Shown piece by piece: positions 18,518 to 25,851 of a DNA stretch of 30,373 bases. Positions within the stretch are counted from its first letter, which is position 1, and every line of letters begins with the position of its first letter. This DNA is from an uncultured Alphaproteobacteria bacterium. Lineage in GTDB: Bacteria; Pseudomonadota; Alphaproteobacteria; CAAHEQ01; UBA3637. The stretch spans positions 1 to 30,373 of the forward strand of contig CALARE010000063.1 in the NCBI GenBank assembly GCA_937888725.1, in the 5' to 3' direction. The position numbers and the translations under genes were made by a program. The notes under the pieces were generated by a model. The model saw only the letters and a program-made list of their open reading frames with translations, was not told the origin of the DNA and did not search any database.

Positions 18518-19517
18518 GAGTTACTTCTCCTTGGAATGGGACTTGTTGACGAATATGAGCGGGAACATGTTTATCAAGCCAGTTTTTATAATCCTTAAGC
18601 AACGGATTGTTAAGGTGTTTTTCAAGCAAAGACCAAACAAATGGGATATGTTTTAAGTATCTATCCTTTTTATCTCGTACAAAAAGTCGAACAAAAATAC
18701 CAATCACTTTTGTGTGCCGTTGAATAGCCATTAAAGGATAAGCCTCTTTAAATTCAGGGGTATTAAATTCGGGCAATTCATTAAAGTAAAGTTCAAGCAT
18801 ACTCGTTTGAATTTCATCTGGAACGGGACGTCTTGCATCTTCAAGTAAAGAGGCTAAATCATATGTGACAGGGCCAAATCTTGCATCTTGAAAGTCAAGT
18901 AAACCACATTCCCCTGTTTTGGTTATCATCAAATTATCAACATGATAATCGAGTAAGACCAAAGAATTAGGAACATTTGCAATTTTTTGATATAAATCTT
19001 TCCAAATAGATTCAAATTCTTGCATATCTTGATCAGATAACTCTTTTTGAACCACATATTTAATATACCAAAGTGGGAGTAATGACGCTTCAAAAAACAT
19101 CAAATTCCAATCATAATGTTTTAATCCTTGATTAACTTTAACATTTTTTTGCAAATGAATAAGGGCTTTGGTTGCTTTTTCATAAAGTTCTTTTTCATTC
19201 ATCCCTTGATTAATTAGACGTGTAAATGTGTTATCACCAAAGTCTTCTAACAAAAGAAAGCCATTTTCTAAATCTCTATGAAAAATATGGGGTACTTTTA
19301 AGCCAATATTTTCAAGCAATTCATCAACAAAAACAAACTGAGCTGGATTTTCCATTGGAATAGGGGCGTTCATTAAAACCATTGTTTCACCCGTATCTTT
19401 TTCAAGCCTATCATACCACCGAAAAGAAGCATCATGTGCCAACAAGCTCTTTTTTGCAGTATTCCAGCCCGTTGTTTTTAAAAAGGAATCAAGTGGATTT
19501 ATTTGTTCAGTTGTCAT
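18507..19517 (-). CDS. amgK: N-acetylmuramate/N-acetylglucosamine anomeric kinase-like phosphotransferase
   Basis: A 336-residue member of the aminoglycoside-phosphotransferase fold. The catalytic loop reads LLDYHVDNL (D190, N195) and the metal-binding segment GLLDFQDARFGPVTYDLASL (D208) is typical of the AmgK group rather than of antibiotic-resistance kinases. AmgK phosphorylates the anomeric hydroxyl of MurNAc, giving the substrate for MurU, the next gene. Together they return MurNAc from wall turnover to UDP-MurNAc. The start lies 3 bases after the tsaE stop. The kinase family is clear; the sugar is inferred from the murU neighbour. Confidence 0.87.
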   Translation of the reverse strand: MTTEQINPLDSFLKTTGWNTAKKSLLAHDASFRWYDRLEKDTGETMVLMNAPIPMENPAQFVFVDELLENIGLKVPHIFHRDLENGFLLLEDFGDNTFTRLINQGMNEKELYEKATKALIHLQKNVKVNQGLKHYDWNLMFFEASLLPLWYIKYVVQKELSDQDMQEFESIWKDLYQKIANVPNSLVLLDYHVDNLMITKTGECGLLDFQDARFGPVTYDLASLLEDARRPVPDEIQTSMLELYFNELPEFNTPEFKEAYPLMAIQRHTKVIGIFVRLFVRDKKDRYLKHIPFVWSLLEKHLNNPLLKDYKNWLDKHVPAHIRQQVPFQGEVTHAN

Positions 19518-19520
19518 ATT

Positions 19521-19934
19521 TTACTCCTCAATTGTAATTAACCGAGATTGATCTTCATTAATCTCAATGGTAATACGAATAGCATTTTTAGGTAATAGAT
19601 AGCCAATTTTTTCAGGCCATTCAATCAATGATACGCCATCAAGAAAGGCATCTTCAATCCCAAGTTCATAAGCCTCTTGTGGTTGTTTTAAACGATACAT
19701 ATCAAAATGATAAATTTCAAAATTGGGAGCATCATATGTTTGTAAAAGCGTAAAAGTTGGGCTTGGCACATCTTCAACTTGTTTGCAAAGTGATTGGATG
19801 AACCCCCGACAAAACGCACTTTTCCCAGCACCTAATGTCCCATAGAGGGCAACAACTGTGCCAGGTGAAACTCTTTGTGCAAAATTTGTTGCAATTTCAA
19901 TTGTTTCAGCTTCGCTTTTTGAAATAAATTTCAT
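19521..19934 (-). CDS. tsaE: tRNA threonylcarbamoyladenosine biosynthesis ATPase TsaE
   Basis: A small P-loop ATPase that works with TsaB and TsaD to place t6A at position 37 of ANN-decoding tRNAs. The 137-residue protein has Walker A GTLGAGKSAFCRGF, the switch-like PSPTFTLLQTY, and the family segment YHFDMYRL followed by IEWPEK. An AAGGGAG ribosome site precedes the ATG at 19934. It leads the run with amgK, murU, addB and addA. The partner tsaD is in this window on the other strand (22614), while tsaB and tsaC are not present here. Confidence 0.95.
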   Translation of the reverse strand: MKFISKSEAETIEIATNFAQRVSPGTVVALYGTLGAGKSAFCRGFIQSLCKQVEDVPSPTFTLLQTYDAPNFEIYHFDMYRLKQPQEAYELGIEDAFLDGVSLIEWPEKIGYLLPKNAIRITIEINEDQSRLITIEE

Positions 19935-19961
19935 TTTAAAACTCCCTTATGAATCACTCCT

Positions 19962-19991
19962 ATCATAAATGAAAAAAAGACAAAAAAGCAA
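19962..19991 (-). promoter_or_regulatory. Possible promoter of the tsaE run
   Basis: On the minus strand TTGCTT (19986-19991) and TATGAT (19962-19967) are 18 bases apart. The -35 box lies inside the hairpin that ends secB, so terminator and promoter would overlap. The match is moderate. Confidence 0.35.
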
Positions 19992-20008
19992 TCTTTTTTG
20001 TCTTTTTT
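19973..20008 (-). terminator. Terminator after secB
   Basis: A perfect 15-bp inverted repeat, AAAAAAGACAAAAAA (19973-19987) and its complement (19994-20008), with a 6-base loop, 15 bases beyond the secB stop. Most of the stem is A-T, so it is weaker than a GC-rich hairpin, but it is flanked by T-runs on both strands. Confidence 0.6.
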
Positions 20009-20023
20009 ATAATAAAAAGTGGT

Positions 20024-20497
20024 TTATTTTTCCTCTTTTGCTTGTTCAGCTTGAAGCTGTTGAATTTTTGCTTGATAAAGACCTGCAAAATCAATTGGAT
20101 TGATTTGAAGCGGTGGTAAACCAGCCTCTCTTGTTGTGTTCGCAATAATAGCTCTTGCATATGGGAACAATAAATGAGGTACTTCAACCAATAAAACAGG
20201 TTCAGTATGTTCTTTTGGCACGTTAAGAGTGACCATTGCACCATATGTTAATTCACAGATAAAAAGAGCTTTTTTTGTATCGCTTGTTTGAGCTGCCGCT
20301 TTTGCATTTAATTCAACTGTAAAAACATTTTCTTGATTTGTTTTATTTACTTGAATATCAACATTAACAGAAATGGCAGGAGCTGATGTCAATTCTGTTA
20401 AAATTTGAGGCATAGAAGGGGCCTCAAAAGATAAATCTTTGATATATTGAGCATTTATTTGAATATTTGGTGTATTTTGAGTTATATTTTCTGTCAT
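20024..20497 (-). CDS. secB: Protein-export chaperone SecB
   Basis: Cytoplasmic tetrameric chaperone that keeps preproteins unfolded and hands them to SecA. The 157-residue length and features fit SecB: INAQYIKDLSFEAPSMPQIL near the start, a strand IQVNKTNQENVFTVELNAKA, and the conserved late segment LLFPYARAIIANTTREAGLPPLQINPIDF (broken here only by listing; residues about 111-139). The C-terminal tail is short and ends in acidic and lysine residues. The start is preceded by GAGGA. It is a single-gene unit ended by the hairpin at 19973-20008 and divergent from timA. Confidence 0.95.
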   Translation of the reverse strand: MTENITQNTPNIQINAQYIKDLSFEAPSMPQILTELTSAPAISVNVDIQVNKTNQENVFTVELNAKAAAQTSDTKKALFICELTYGAMVTLNVPKEHTEPVLLVEVPHLLFPYARAIIANTTREAGLPPLQINPIDFAGLYQAKIQQLQAEQAKEEK

Positions 20498-20593
20498 TTT
20501 TAAAAAATCCTCTTGAAAAAAAACTATATTTAGAGTTATATTACACTGATCGTTTATACAATTGTTTTTTTTAGATGTAAAGGAAAATATGAT
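20498..20593. promoter_or_regulatory. Divergent promoter region between secB and timA
   Basis: This 96-base AT-rich gap must hold promoters for both directions. On plus, TATACA at 20555-20560 is a plausible -10 box for timA, followed by an AAGGA ribosome site. On minus, TTGTAT and TATAAC spaced by 15 bases are a weak candidate for secB. Neither is convincing alone. Confidence 0.35.
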
Positions 20594-21187
20594 ATGTCTT
20601 TTGAAAATATTATTTTAACAGGGATTGTAATTGTCTTAGCCTTTGTTCTTTTTAGATATTCTGATAAACCAGCGAGCAAAACAAAAAAAACGTTACCCCA
20701 ACATAAAATTCGTTTTGTATCTGAAAAAACGGGAGAGGTTATTGAAATGCATCTCATTGATACAGCCTCAACATCAAAAAAACAGATGAATGAAGAAAGT
20801 TTTTTAGCCAATGCAAAAATAGCATTTCAATTGGTTGTTGATTCTTTTACAAAAGGGGACCTTCAAAAGATTAAAAACCTTGTTGTTCCAGACATTTATA
20901 CTGCTTTTGAAAAAGAAGTTGCTCACCGTAAAGAAAATAATCAGATCGTTGATTTTTCACTTATTTGTTTTGATTCTGTTAAGATTTTAAATTCTTCCAC
21001 TCAAAAAGAAGAAATAACCGTTCAATTTGTTACAGAACAAATCAATCTTTTAAAAGATAAAGACGGGAATGTGATTGAAGGAGATGAAATGAGTGTTGCA
21101 ACCGTGACTGATACATGGACATTCCGTAAAAAAAATGCTTCAAAATGGATTGTTAGTGCAACAAAAAGCGGGGCAGTCAATGGCTAA
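20594..21187 (+). CDS. timA: Tim44/TimA-family membrane-anchored adaptor
   Basis: A 197-residue protein with one N-terminal membrane span (about 5-20, ILTGIVIVLAFVLF), a charged linker and a C-terminal Tim44-like domain (about 68-195) with the family pattern of a helical pair followed by a curved sheet, ending VTDTWTFRKK...WIVSA. Alphaproteobacterial homologues (TimA) are inner-membrane proteins related to the mitochondrial import component Tim44; their exact role is not settled. It overlaps mltA by 8 bases and sits opposite secB, the usual alphaproteobacterial arrangement. Family assignment is good; function is uncertain. Confidence 0.87.
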   Translation: MSFENIILTGIVIVLAFVLFRYSDKPASKTKKTLPQHKIRFVSEKTGEVIEMHLIDTASTSKKQMNEESFLANAKIAFQLVVDSFTKGDLQKIKNLVVPDIYTAFEKEVAHRKENNQIVDFSLICFDSVKILNSSTQKEEITVQFVTEQINLLKDKDGNVIEGDEMSVATVTDTWTFRKKNASKWIVSATKSGAVNG

Positions 21188-22211
21188 GAATAATATTTTT
21201 TCAGTAAGTGGGTTGGTTTTTGTTTGTTCATTACTTATTGCGGGGTGCACCTCAACACATTCACTTTCGCAAGGGCGTGCTTTTAAATTAAAACAGATGT
21301 CATTTGATGATTTACCTGGGTGGCAATATGATGATTTATCAATGGCAATGCCAAGTTTTATGCAATCTTGTAAAACACCATCTCGTATGTTTTTAAAATT
21401 TTGCAGAGGGTTGCAACGCTATAATGGTAGCTCATCCGAACAAATTAAAGCCTATATTGAACAAACACTTAGGCCTTATCAAGTTGTTTCCTACGGTTCA
21501 AAAACAGGGACAATGACAGGGTATTATGAGGCTGAATTAACAGGAACTCGTTATCAAGTCAGTCAAAACCAAGTACCTATTTATGGTTTGCCAGATGGAT
21601 ATAAAAAAGGCAAAAAATACCCTGAACGAGAAGATATTGAGGAAGATGGCATCGATGCTCCAATTATTGCTTGGGCAAATGACCCTGTTGAATTATTTAT
21701 CTTACACGTTCAAGGATCTGGTAGATTAATCACCCCTGATGGTGAAATTAAGCTTGGATTTGCAGGGAGTAATTCAAGAGAGTTTATTGGACTTGGCACA
21801 TTGTTAAAAAAGAACGGTGCCCCAGCACTTTATTCGATGCCAGCAATGAAACGTTGGTTACAGGAAAATCCAGAAAAAGCACGACGGATTATGGCACAAA
21901 ATCCCAGATATATCTTTTTTAAAGAAAATAAGGGAGATTCACCTTATGGAGCAGGGGGCGTTGTTTTAACACCTATGCGTTCGGTCGCTGTTGATAAACG
22001 CTATATCCCAATGCACACCCCCATGTGGCTCGATACAAAAGATCCAGATGGGATTAAGTTACAACGCTTGGTTTTGGCACAAGATATTGGAAGTGCTATT
22101 CAAGGCGGAATTCGTGCAGATTTCTTTTGGGGACATGGCGAACTTGCTTTTGAAAAGGCTGGTCGTATGAAAAGTAGGGGTTCATATTATCTCTTGTTAC
22201 CGAAAGATTAA
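21180..22211 (+). CDS. mltA: Membrane-bound lytic transglycosylase A (lipoprotein)
   Basis: Cleaves the MurNAc-GlcNAc bond of peptidoglycan, producing 1,6-anhydroMurNAc ends. I choose ATG at 21180, overlapping the timA stop, because it gives a normal lipoprotein signal with lipobox LIAGC; the longer open frame from 21135 adds 15 residues in front that would spoil the signal. Family landmarks: TGYYEAELTGT, VPIYGLP, HVQGSGRL, NPRYIFFKE, GAGGVVLTPMRSVAVD and AQDIGSAIQG followed by ADFFWGHG; the aspartate in AQDIGS corresponds to the catalytic position. The 343-residue protein is close to the family length. Its products feed the recycling path of amgK and murU. Confidence 0.95.
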   Translation: MAKNNIFSVSGLVFVCSLLIAGCTSTHSLSQGRAFKLKQMSFDDLPGWQYDDLSMAMPSFMQSCKTPSRMFLKFCRGLQRYNGSSSEQIKAYIEQTLRPYQVVSYGSKTGTMTGYYEAELTGTRYQVSQNQVPIYGLPDGYKKGKKYPEREDIEEDGIDAPIIAWANDPVELFILHVQGSGRLITPDGEIKLGFAGSNSREFIGLGTLLKKNGAPALYSMPAMKRWLQENPEKARRIMAQNPRYIFFKENKGDSPYGAGGVVLTPMRSVAVDKRYIPMHTPMWLDTKDPDGIKLQRLVLAQDIGSAIQGGIRADFFWGHGELAFEKAGRMKSRGSYYLLLPKD

Positions 22212-22621
22212 TGATGAATATGACACAAGAAGATTTAGATGCGTGGGAAGCATTTATAAAATCAGTTAAACCCTTGGACAAAAAAACTGATTTGACAACC
22301 GTTGAATTACCAAGGAGGTTACGGGTTAAAGCTCGCCCAGAACGGATTTTGACGCATATCATTGATTTGCATGGATTAACTCTGCAAGAAGCGTATACAT
22401 GCGTTCTTAAATTTGTGACCATACATTTTACAATGGGGACAAAACACATCTCAATTATCACGGGGAAGGGGCTTCATGATGATGGTAAAATAAAAAAAGA
22501 GATGCCATTATGGCTTGACACGCCCGTTTTTAAAGATAAAATAGCTTCATATGAATGGGTCAATGCTGGCGGAACTGTTCGAATTAATTTAAAAAGAAGT
22601 AAAAGGAAGAAAAATGCCTGA
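22211..22621 (+). CDS. Smr-domain protein (putative endonuclease)
   Basis: A 136-residue protein with a charged N-terminal third and a C-terminal Smr domain (about 46-132). The domain motifs are DLHGLT (52-57), ITGKG (83-87) and a late GGTVRINLKR. Small stand-alone Smr proteins are nucleases acting on DNA or on RNA in stalled ribosomes; which applies here cannot be told. In alphaproteobacteria this gene usually follows mltA. Its ATG shares one base with the mltA stop codon, and its end overlaps tsaD by 8 bases. Confidence 0.88.
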   Translation: MMNMTQEDLDAWEAFIKSVKPLDKKTDLTTVELPRRLRVKARPERILTHIIDLHGLTLQEAYTCVLKFVTIHFTMGTKHISIITGKGLHDDGKIKKEMPLWLDTPVFKDKIASYEWVNAGGTVRINLKRSKRKKNA

Positions 22622-23645
22622 AAAAATTGTTTTAGGAATTGAAAGTAGCTGTGATGAAACAGCATGTGCTCTCGTGAACGATAAAAAAGAGATTTTAGCC
22701 TCTATTGTTTGGTCGCAATATGATGAACATCGTCGTTTTGGTGGGGTTGTTCCTGAAATTGCAGCGAGAGCTCACCTTGAAAAATGTGATTTGTTAATTA
22801 AAGAATTAATGCAAAAAACTGGAAAAGAATTTAAAGATTTGTCCGCTGTTGCGGTTGCTGGTGGACCTGGACTGATTGGGGGCGTTTTAGTTGGCGTTAT
22901 GACGGCTAAGACAATAGCTCTTGCCCATAATCTGCCATTTATTGCAGTTAACCATTTAGAGGGACATTCATTGACTGCAAGATTGTCACACCCTGTTGCA
23001 TTTCCCTATCTTTTATTATTAACCTCTGGTGGGCATTGTCAGGTTTTAATAGTTGAGGATGTGGGGAAATACAAAAAACTAGGCGGAACAATTGATGATT
23101 CAGCAGGTGAAGCCTTTGATAAAGTTGCAAAAATGTTAGGTGTTGGATACCCTGGCGGTCCAAATGTTGAGCGTGCTGCCAAAGAAGGGGATGCGAATAA
23201 ATTTAAATTTCCAGTTCCAATGAAGGGGAGAGAAGGGTGCGATTTTTCATTCTCTGGGTTAAAAACGGCTGTTCGTGTAGCTATTGAAAAATTGCCAGAA
23301 ATCACCGAACAAAATCAAAAGGATATCTGTGCTTCTTTTCAAAAAGCGGTTGTTGCCCAAATGGAGGATCGCTTAAAAAATGCTATTCAAACGTTTAAAA
23401 CACAATATCCAGAAGCAAAAGATATGGTTGTTGCTGGGGGCGTTGCCGCTAATATGGCGGTGCGTGAAATGTTGCAATCATTAGCTAATAAAAATGACCT
23501 TATTTTTTCTGCTCCGCCAATTGGATTATGCACAGATAATGGCGTTATGATTGCTTGGGCAGGACTTGAACGCTTTTTAAAAGGAAAGTTTGATCAGTTT
23601 GATTTTAAGGCACGCCCTCGTTGGCCTTTAGATACTTTAGATTAA
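22614..23645 (+). CDS. tsaD: tRNA N6-adenosine threonylcarbamoyltransferase TsaD
   Basis: Catalytic subunit that transfers threonylcarbamoyl to A37 of tRNA. The 343-residue protein has the ASKHA fold signatures GIESSCDETA at the start, GGPGLIGGVLVG (83-94), metal-binding H114 and H118 in NHLEGH, LTSGGHC, DDSAGEAFDKVAK, FSFSGLKTAV, VAGGVAANMAVR and the late CTDNG aspartate. All metal ligands are present. It is the last gene of the timA-mltA-smr-tsaD run, each overlapping the next, and works with TsaE encoded at 19521. Confidence 0.97.
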   Translation: MPEKIVLGIESSCDETACALVNDKKEILASIVWSQYDEHRRFGGVVPEIAARAHLEKCDLLIKELMQKTGKEFKDLSAVAVAGGPGLIGGVLVGVMTAKTIALAHNLPFIAVNHLEGHSLTARLSHPVAFPYLLLLTSGGHCQVLIVEDVGKYKKLGGTIDDSAGEAFDKVAKMLGVGYPGGPNVERAAKEGDANKFKFPVPMKGREGCDFSFSGLKTAVRVAIEKLPEITEQNQKDICASFQKAVVAQMEDRLKNAIQTFKTQYPEAKDMVVAGGVAANMAVREMLQSLANKNDLIFSAPPIGLCTDNGVMIAWAGLERFLKGKFDQFDFKARPRWPLDTLD

Positions 23646-23662
23646 TTTTCTATTGAAATCTG

Positions 23663-23692
23663 TTGACAATACAAAATAATCGTCGTTATATT
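23663..23692 (+). promoter_or_regulatory. Promoter of the ankyrin-like gene
   Basis: Perfect -35 box TTGACA (23663-23668), then TATATT (23687-23692) at a spacing of 18, or TTATAT at 17. A strong AGGAGG ribosome site (23715-23720) follows, suggesting good expression independent of tsaD. Confidence 0.65.
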
Positions 23693-23727
23693 TAAAGTTA
23701 CTTTTCATTTTTTTAGGAGGAATAATT

Positions 23728-24561
23728 ATGGTATCAAAAGATGAAAAAGAGCTTGGTAACGCACTTAGAACAGGCTCATTGAAAGAAATAAAACATATTT
23801 TTGGCAAATCTACTAAACCACTTAATCCAAAAGAAGTGATAAAAATTTTAAGATTATTGCTTGGACGCTCAAATTTTGATTTTGAAATGGTAAAATTGTT
23901 AAAAAACAGACAATGCGATTTAAATGCACCTCTTGGTGATATAAAAACCAATCCTGAACAATATCGAATTGGGGATTATTTGGCGGCCTATGGTCGTTTA
24001 TCCCCTAGATTGATTGATGAAATGGCAAAAGCGGGATATGATTTTTCAAAAACAAATCAAAAAGGCGAACACGCTGGTTTTTATTTGATTGCAAATCTAG
24101 CTGTAAATGATAAGGTTATTTCAGCTCTCAAAGCAAAAGGGGTTAATTTTTCAGCACCGAACAAAATAGGTTATACCGCAAGCGAAATGATGTATAATCA
24201 TATAAAAAAATATGCTCAAAGGATGTATTTAAATACACCAACAGAGGTTGCAATCAAACGATTGAGTCCTCTTTGTCGAACGCAAAAAGATATGTTTAAT
24301 TTGGTTCGTTTGCAAGGCAAGGAACTTAAAAGTTTTATTGTAGAAAAAGTCGCACAAATCAAACCAATCAATTATAGTGATGTTGGTATTCAACAAATTT
24401 TAATGGATAATCAGGCAAGTAAAAATTTGGCATATCATGCATTAAAAGAGGCAAATAAACACCATTTGCTTATGCAAGACCTACAAGCACACTTTATTTC
24501 ACGGTGCACACCTGTTGCGCTTAAAAAACTTGGTTTATTAAAAGAGCAAGAACACGCATAA
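23728..24561 (+). CDS. Hypothetical protein with degenerate ankyrin-like repeats
   Basis: A 277-residue soluble protein without signal peptide. I do not recognise a named family. Residues about 72-150 show helix-turn-helix units ending in GYDFSKTNQKGE and GVNFSAPNKIGYTASEM, which resemble the loop-and-helix pattern of ankyrin repeats (a 'G.d.n..n..G.T' signature) with low conservation. The N-terminal segment (LRTGSLKEIKHIFGKS) also fits a capping ankyrin repeat. The last 100 residues are helical and basic. It has its own strong promoter and ribosome site and stands alone between tsaD and trxA. A protein-protein interaction role is a reasonable guess; nothing shows whether it is secreted. Confidence 0.75.
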   Translation: MVSKDEKELGNALRTGSLKEIKHIFGKSTKPLNPKEVIKILRLLLGRSNFDFEMVKLLKNRQCDLNAPLGDIKTNPEQYRIGDYLAAYGRLSPRLIDEMAKAGYDFSKTNQKGEHAGFYLIANLAVNDKVISALKAKGVNFSAPNKIGYTASEMMYNHIKKYAQRMYLNTPTEVAIKRLSPLCRTQKDMFNLVRLQGKELKSFIVEKVAQIKPINYSDVGIQQILMDNQASKNLAYHALKEANKHHLLMQDLQAHFISRCTPVALKKLGLLKEQEHA

Positions 24562-24568
24562 AATCTGC

Positions 24569-24597
24569 TTGACAGTATCTAAAATATGACCTATTTT
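24569..24597 (+). promoter_or_regulatory. Promoter of trxA
   Basis: TTGACA (24569-24574) and TATTTT (24592-24597) with a 17-base spacer, beginning 8 bases after the stop of the ankyrin-like gene. An AGGAG ribosome site precedes the trxA ATG. Confidence 0.65.
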
Positions 24598-24628
24598 AAA
24601 AAAAACAACTATAGATAGGAGAAAAAAA

Positions 24629-24943
24629 ATGGAAATTGTAAATGATACAAATTTTGAAACATTGGTTTTAAAATCAGACAAGTTGGTTTTGGTTGACTTT
24701 TTTGCCACTTGGTGTGGTCCATGTCGCCAAATGTTACCAATTGTAACAGAAATTGCAGATGAAATGGCTGGTCAAGTCAATATCTATAAATTAGATGTTG
24801 ATGAAGCACCAAAAACACCAGATATGTTTGATATTCAAAGCATTCCAACCCTTATTTTGTTTAAAGATGGTCAAGTTATAGATCGCAAAAATGGGGCCAT
24901 GCTTAAATCAGAACTTGTTTCTTGGATTAAAGCTCATCTCTAA
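24629..24943 (+). CDS. trxA: Thioredoxin
   Basis: A 104-residue cytoplasmic disulfide reductase. The redox site WCGPC (C29, C32) lies in LVDFFATWCGPCRQM, and the cis-proline is in SIPTLILF (about residue 75), both as in classical thioredoxin. No signal peptide. It is a monocistronic gene with its own promoter and a strong terminator. In many alphaproteobacteria trxA follows addA; here addA and trxA are about 10 kb apart, so that link is broken. Confidence 0.97.
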   Translation: MEIVNDTNFETLVLKSDKLVLVDFFATWCGPCRQMLPIVTEIADEMAGQVNIYKLDVDEAPKTPDMFDIQSIPTLILFKDGQVIDRKNGAMLKSELVSWIKAHL

Positions 24944-24960
24944 AAGGTCTGAAAAAGAAC

Positions 24961-24995
24961 AAAAAAGGGAGTGTTAATACAGCACTCCTTTTTTA
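24961..24995 (+). terminator. Intrinsic terminator after trxA
   Basis: Stem GGAGTG (24968-24973) with CACTCC (24983-24988), 9-base loop, extended by a G-T pair and by an A-run on the left matching a T-run on the right. It begins 18 bases after the trxA stop. The A-run means it could also act on the minus strand. Confidence 0.85.
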
Positions 24996-25057
24996 TTAAA
25001 AAATAAACGTTTAAAATCAAATAGATATTCAAAATATTCAGGGGGGGTAAAAACTTA

Positions 25058-25087
25058 TTGACAAAATAAAAAGGTGGGATGTATAAT
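25058..25087 (+). promoter_or_regulatory. Promoter of the repeat-protein gene
   Basis: TTGACA (25058-25063) and TATAAT (25082-25087), both perfect, 18 bases apart. The predicted transcription start near 25094 lies after the ATG at 25079, which therefore cannot be the start of translation. A run of seven G (25041-25047) lies 10 bases upstream of the -35 box. Confidence 0.75.
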
Positions 25088-25126
25088 AAAAATGTGATTG
25101 GTAAACAATTAATTACGGAGATAAAA

Positions 25127-25834
25127 ATGACACAAAAACCAAATGATTTAACAGAAATTGACATGCCAATGCTTGATTCATCTAATGACGGAAAGCATTT
25201 AGATGCCTCTGATCCACGTGTTCAAGCTGGCGTTCGAAAATTTGCTGAATATATGGCAAAAAAACGTGCGGAAAAAACTTTAAAATCAATCGATCTACCA
25301 CATATAGAAGATAAAAGTGATATTTTTAATATCCCAACAACCATTACTGACGAGCAAGCACAAGCATTTTTAAACGGATTGGACAAAATGCCAAAAATAA
25401 AAAGAAATGAACTCGTCGAAACTCTAACAAGTTTGGTCGTTCCTATGTTGGATATTAATGAGAAAGATAATTTGACAAAAGTTGACCTTCCAAAGATTGA
25501 TGCTACTGGCAAAGACGCACCTTTTGCAAAAGATAATTTGACAAAAGTTGACCTTCCAAAGATTGATGCTACTGACAAAGACGCACCTTTTGCAAAAGAT
25601 AATTTGACAAAAGTTGACCTTCCAAAGATTGATGCTACTGACAAAGACGCACCTTTTGCATCTGTTGTACAAGCATTAGACCCCAATAATCCAGAGGTAC
25701 AAAAAAATATTATCGCTGCAGCAAAACAAATAGCTTTGGGATTTGTTGCCTTGTCTACAATTATTATTAATAAGCAATCGGATGGGAAACAGACAGCCTT
25801 TGCATCGCTAAATAAAATAAAAAACCAGCGATAA
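25127..25834 (+). CDS. Hypothetical protein with 22-residue tandem repeats and a recurring LTxxDLPxID motif
   Basis: Start chosen at ATG 25127: it follows a GGAG ribosome site and lies downstream of the promoter, giving 235 residues. No signal peptide and no family that I recognise. Residues 113-178 are three tandem 22-residue units, nearly identical, each containing DNLTKVDLPKID followed by AT(G/D)KDAPFAK. Looser versions of the core occur earlier (NDLTEIDMPMLD near residue 9 and LKSIDLPHIED near residue 57), so the motif appears five times. The C-terminus has one hydrophobic helix (IALGFVALSTIII). A consensus promoter and a strong terminator flank it, so it is a highly expressed single gene. 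The function is unknown; repeated short linear motifs suggest multivalent binding. Confidence 0.8.
   Translation: MTQKPNDLTEIDMPMLDSSNDGKHLDASDPRVQAGVRKFAEYMAKKRAEKTLKSIDLPHIEDKSDIFNIPTTITDEQAQAFLNGLDKMPKIKRNELVETLTSLVVPMLDINEKDNLTKVDLPKIDATGKDAPFAKDNLTKVDLPKIDATDKDAPFAKDNLTKVDLPKIDATDKDAPFASVVQALDPNNPEVQKNIIAAAKQIALGFVALSTIIINKQSDGKQTAFASLNKIKNQR
25463..25660 (+). repeat. Three tandem 66-bp in-frame repeats
   Basis: Units at 25463-25528, 25529-25594 and 25595-25660. The first differs from the others by one base (GGC against GAC, Gly to Asp); units 2 and 3 are identical over the part compared. Such near-identity implies a recent expansion, and copy number may vary between strains. Confidence 0.95.
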
Positions 25835-25851
25835 AAAATTGATTATTCCCC

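Noticed and set aside
18507..19517. Aminoglycoside-resistance phosphotransferase
   Set aside because: The LLDFQDARFGPVTYDL segment and coupling to murU fit the AmgK sugar kinase group, not resistance enzymes.
21135..21179. ATG 21135 as start of mltA
   Set aside because: It would place 15 polar residues before the lipoprotein signal and lies deep in timA; ATG 21180 gives a normal signal and an overlap typical of the operon.
24944..25057. tRNA or other structured RNA gene between trxA and the repeat protein
   Set aside because: The only folding element is the trxA terminator; no cloverleaf or GGTTCGA-type T-loop is seen here or in any other gap of the window.
25079..25126. Upstream ATG at 25079 as start of the repeat protein
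   Set aside because: It lies within the promoter, before the predicted transcription start, and has no ribosome site; ATG 25127 has GGAG at the right distance.
25463..25660. CRISPR array or non-coding satellite
   Set aside because: The three 66-bp units are contiguous without spacers and keep the reading frame, so they are protein-coding repeats.
25463..25660. Pentapeptide repeat reading of LTKVDLPKID
   Set aside because: Only two pentapeptide-like steps occur per 22 residues and the rest of the unit breaks the pattern, so a beta-helix is unlikely; similarity to LTKVDIKGID in the 7769 protein is probably chance.
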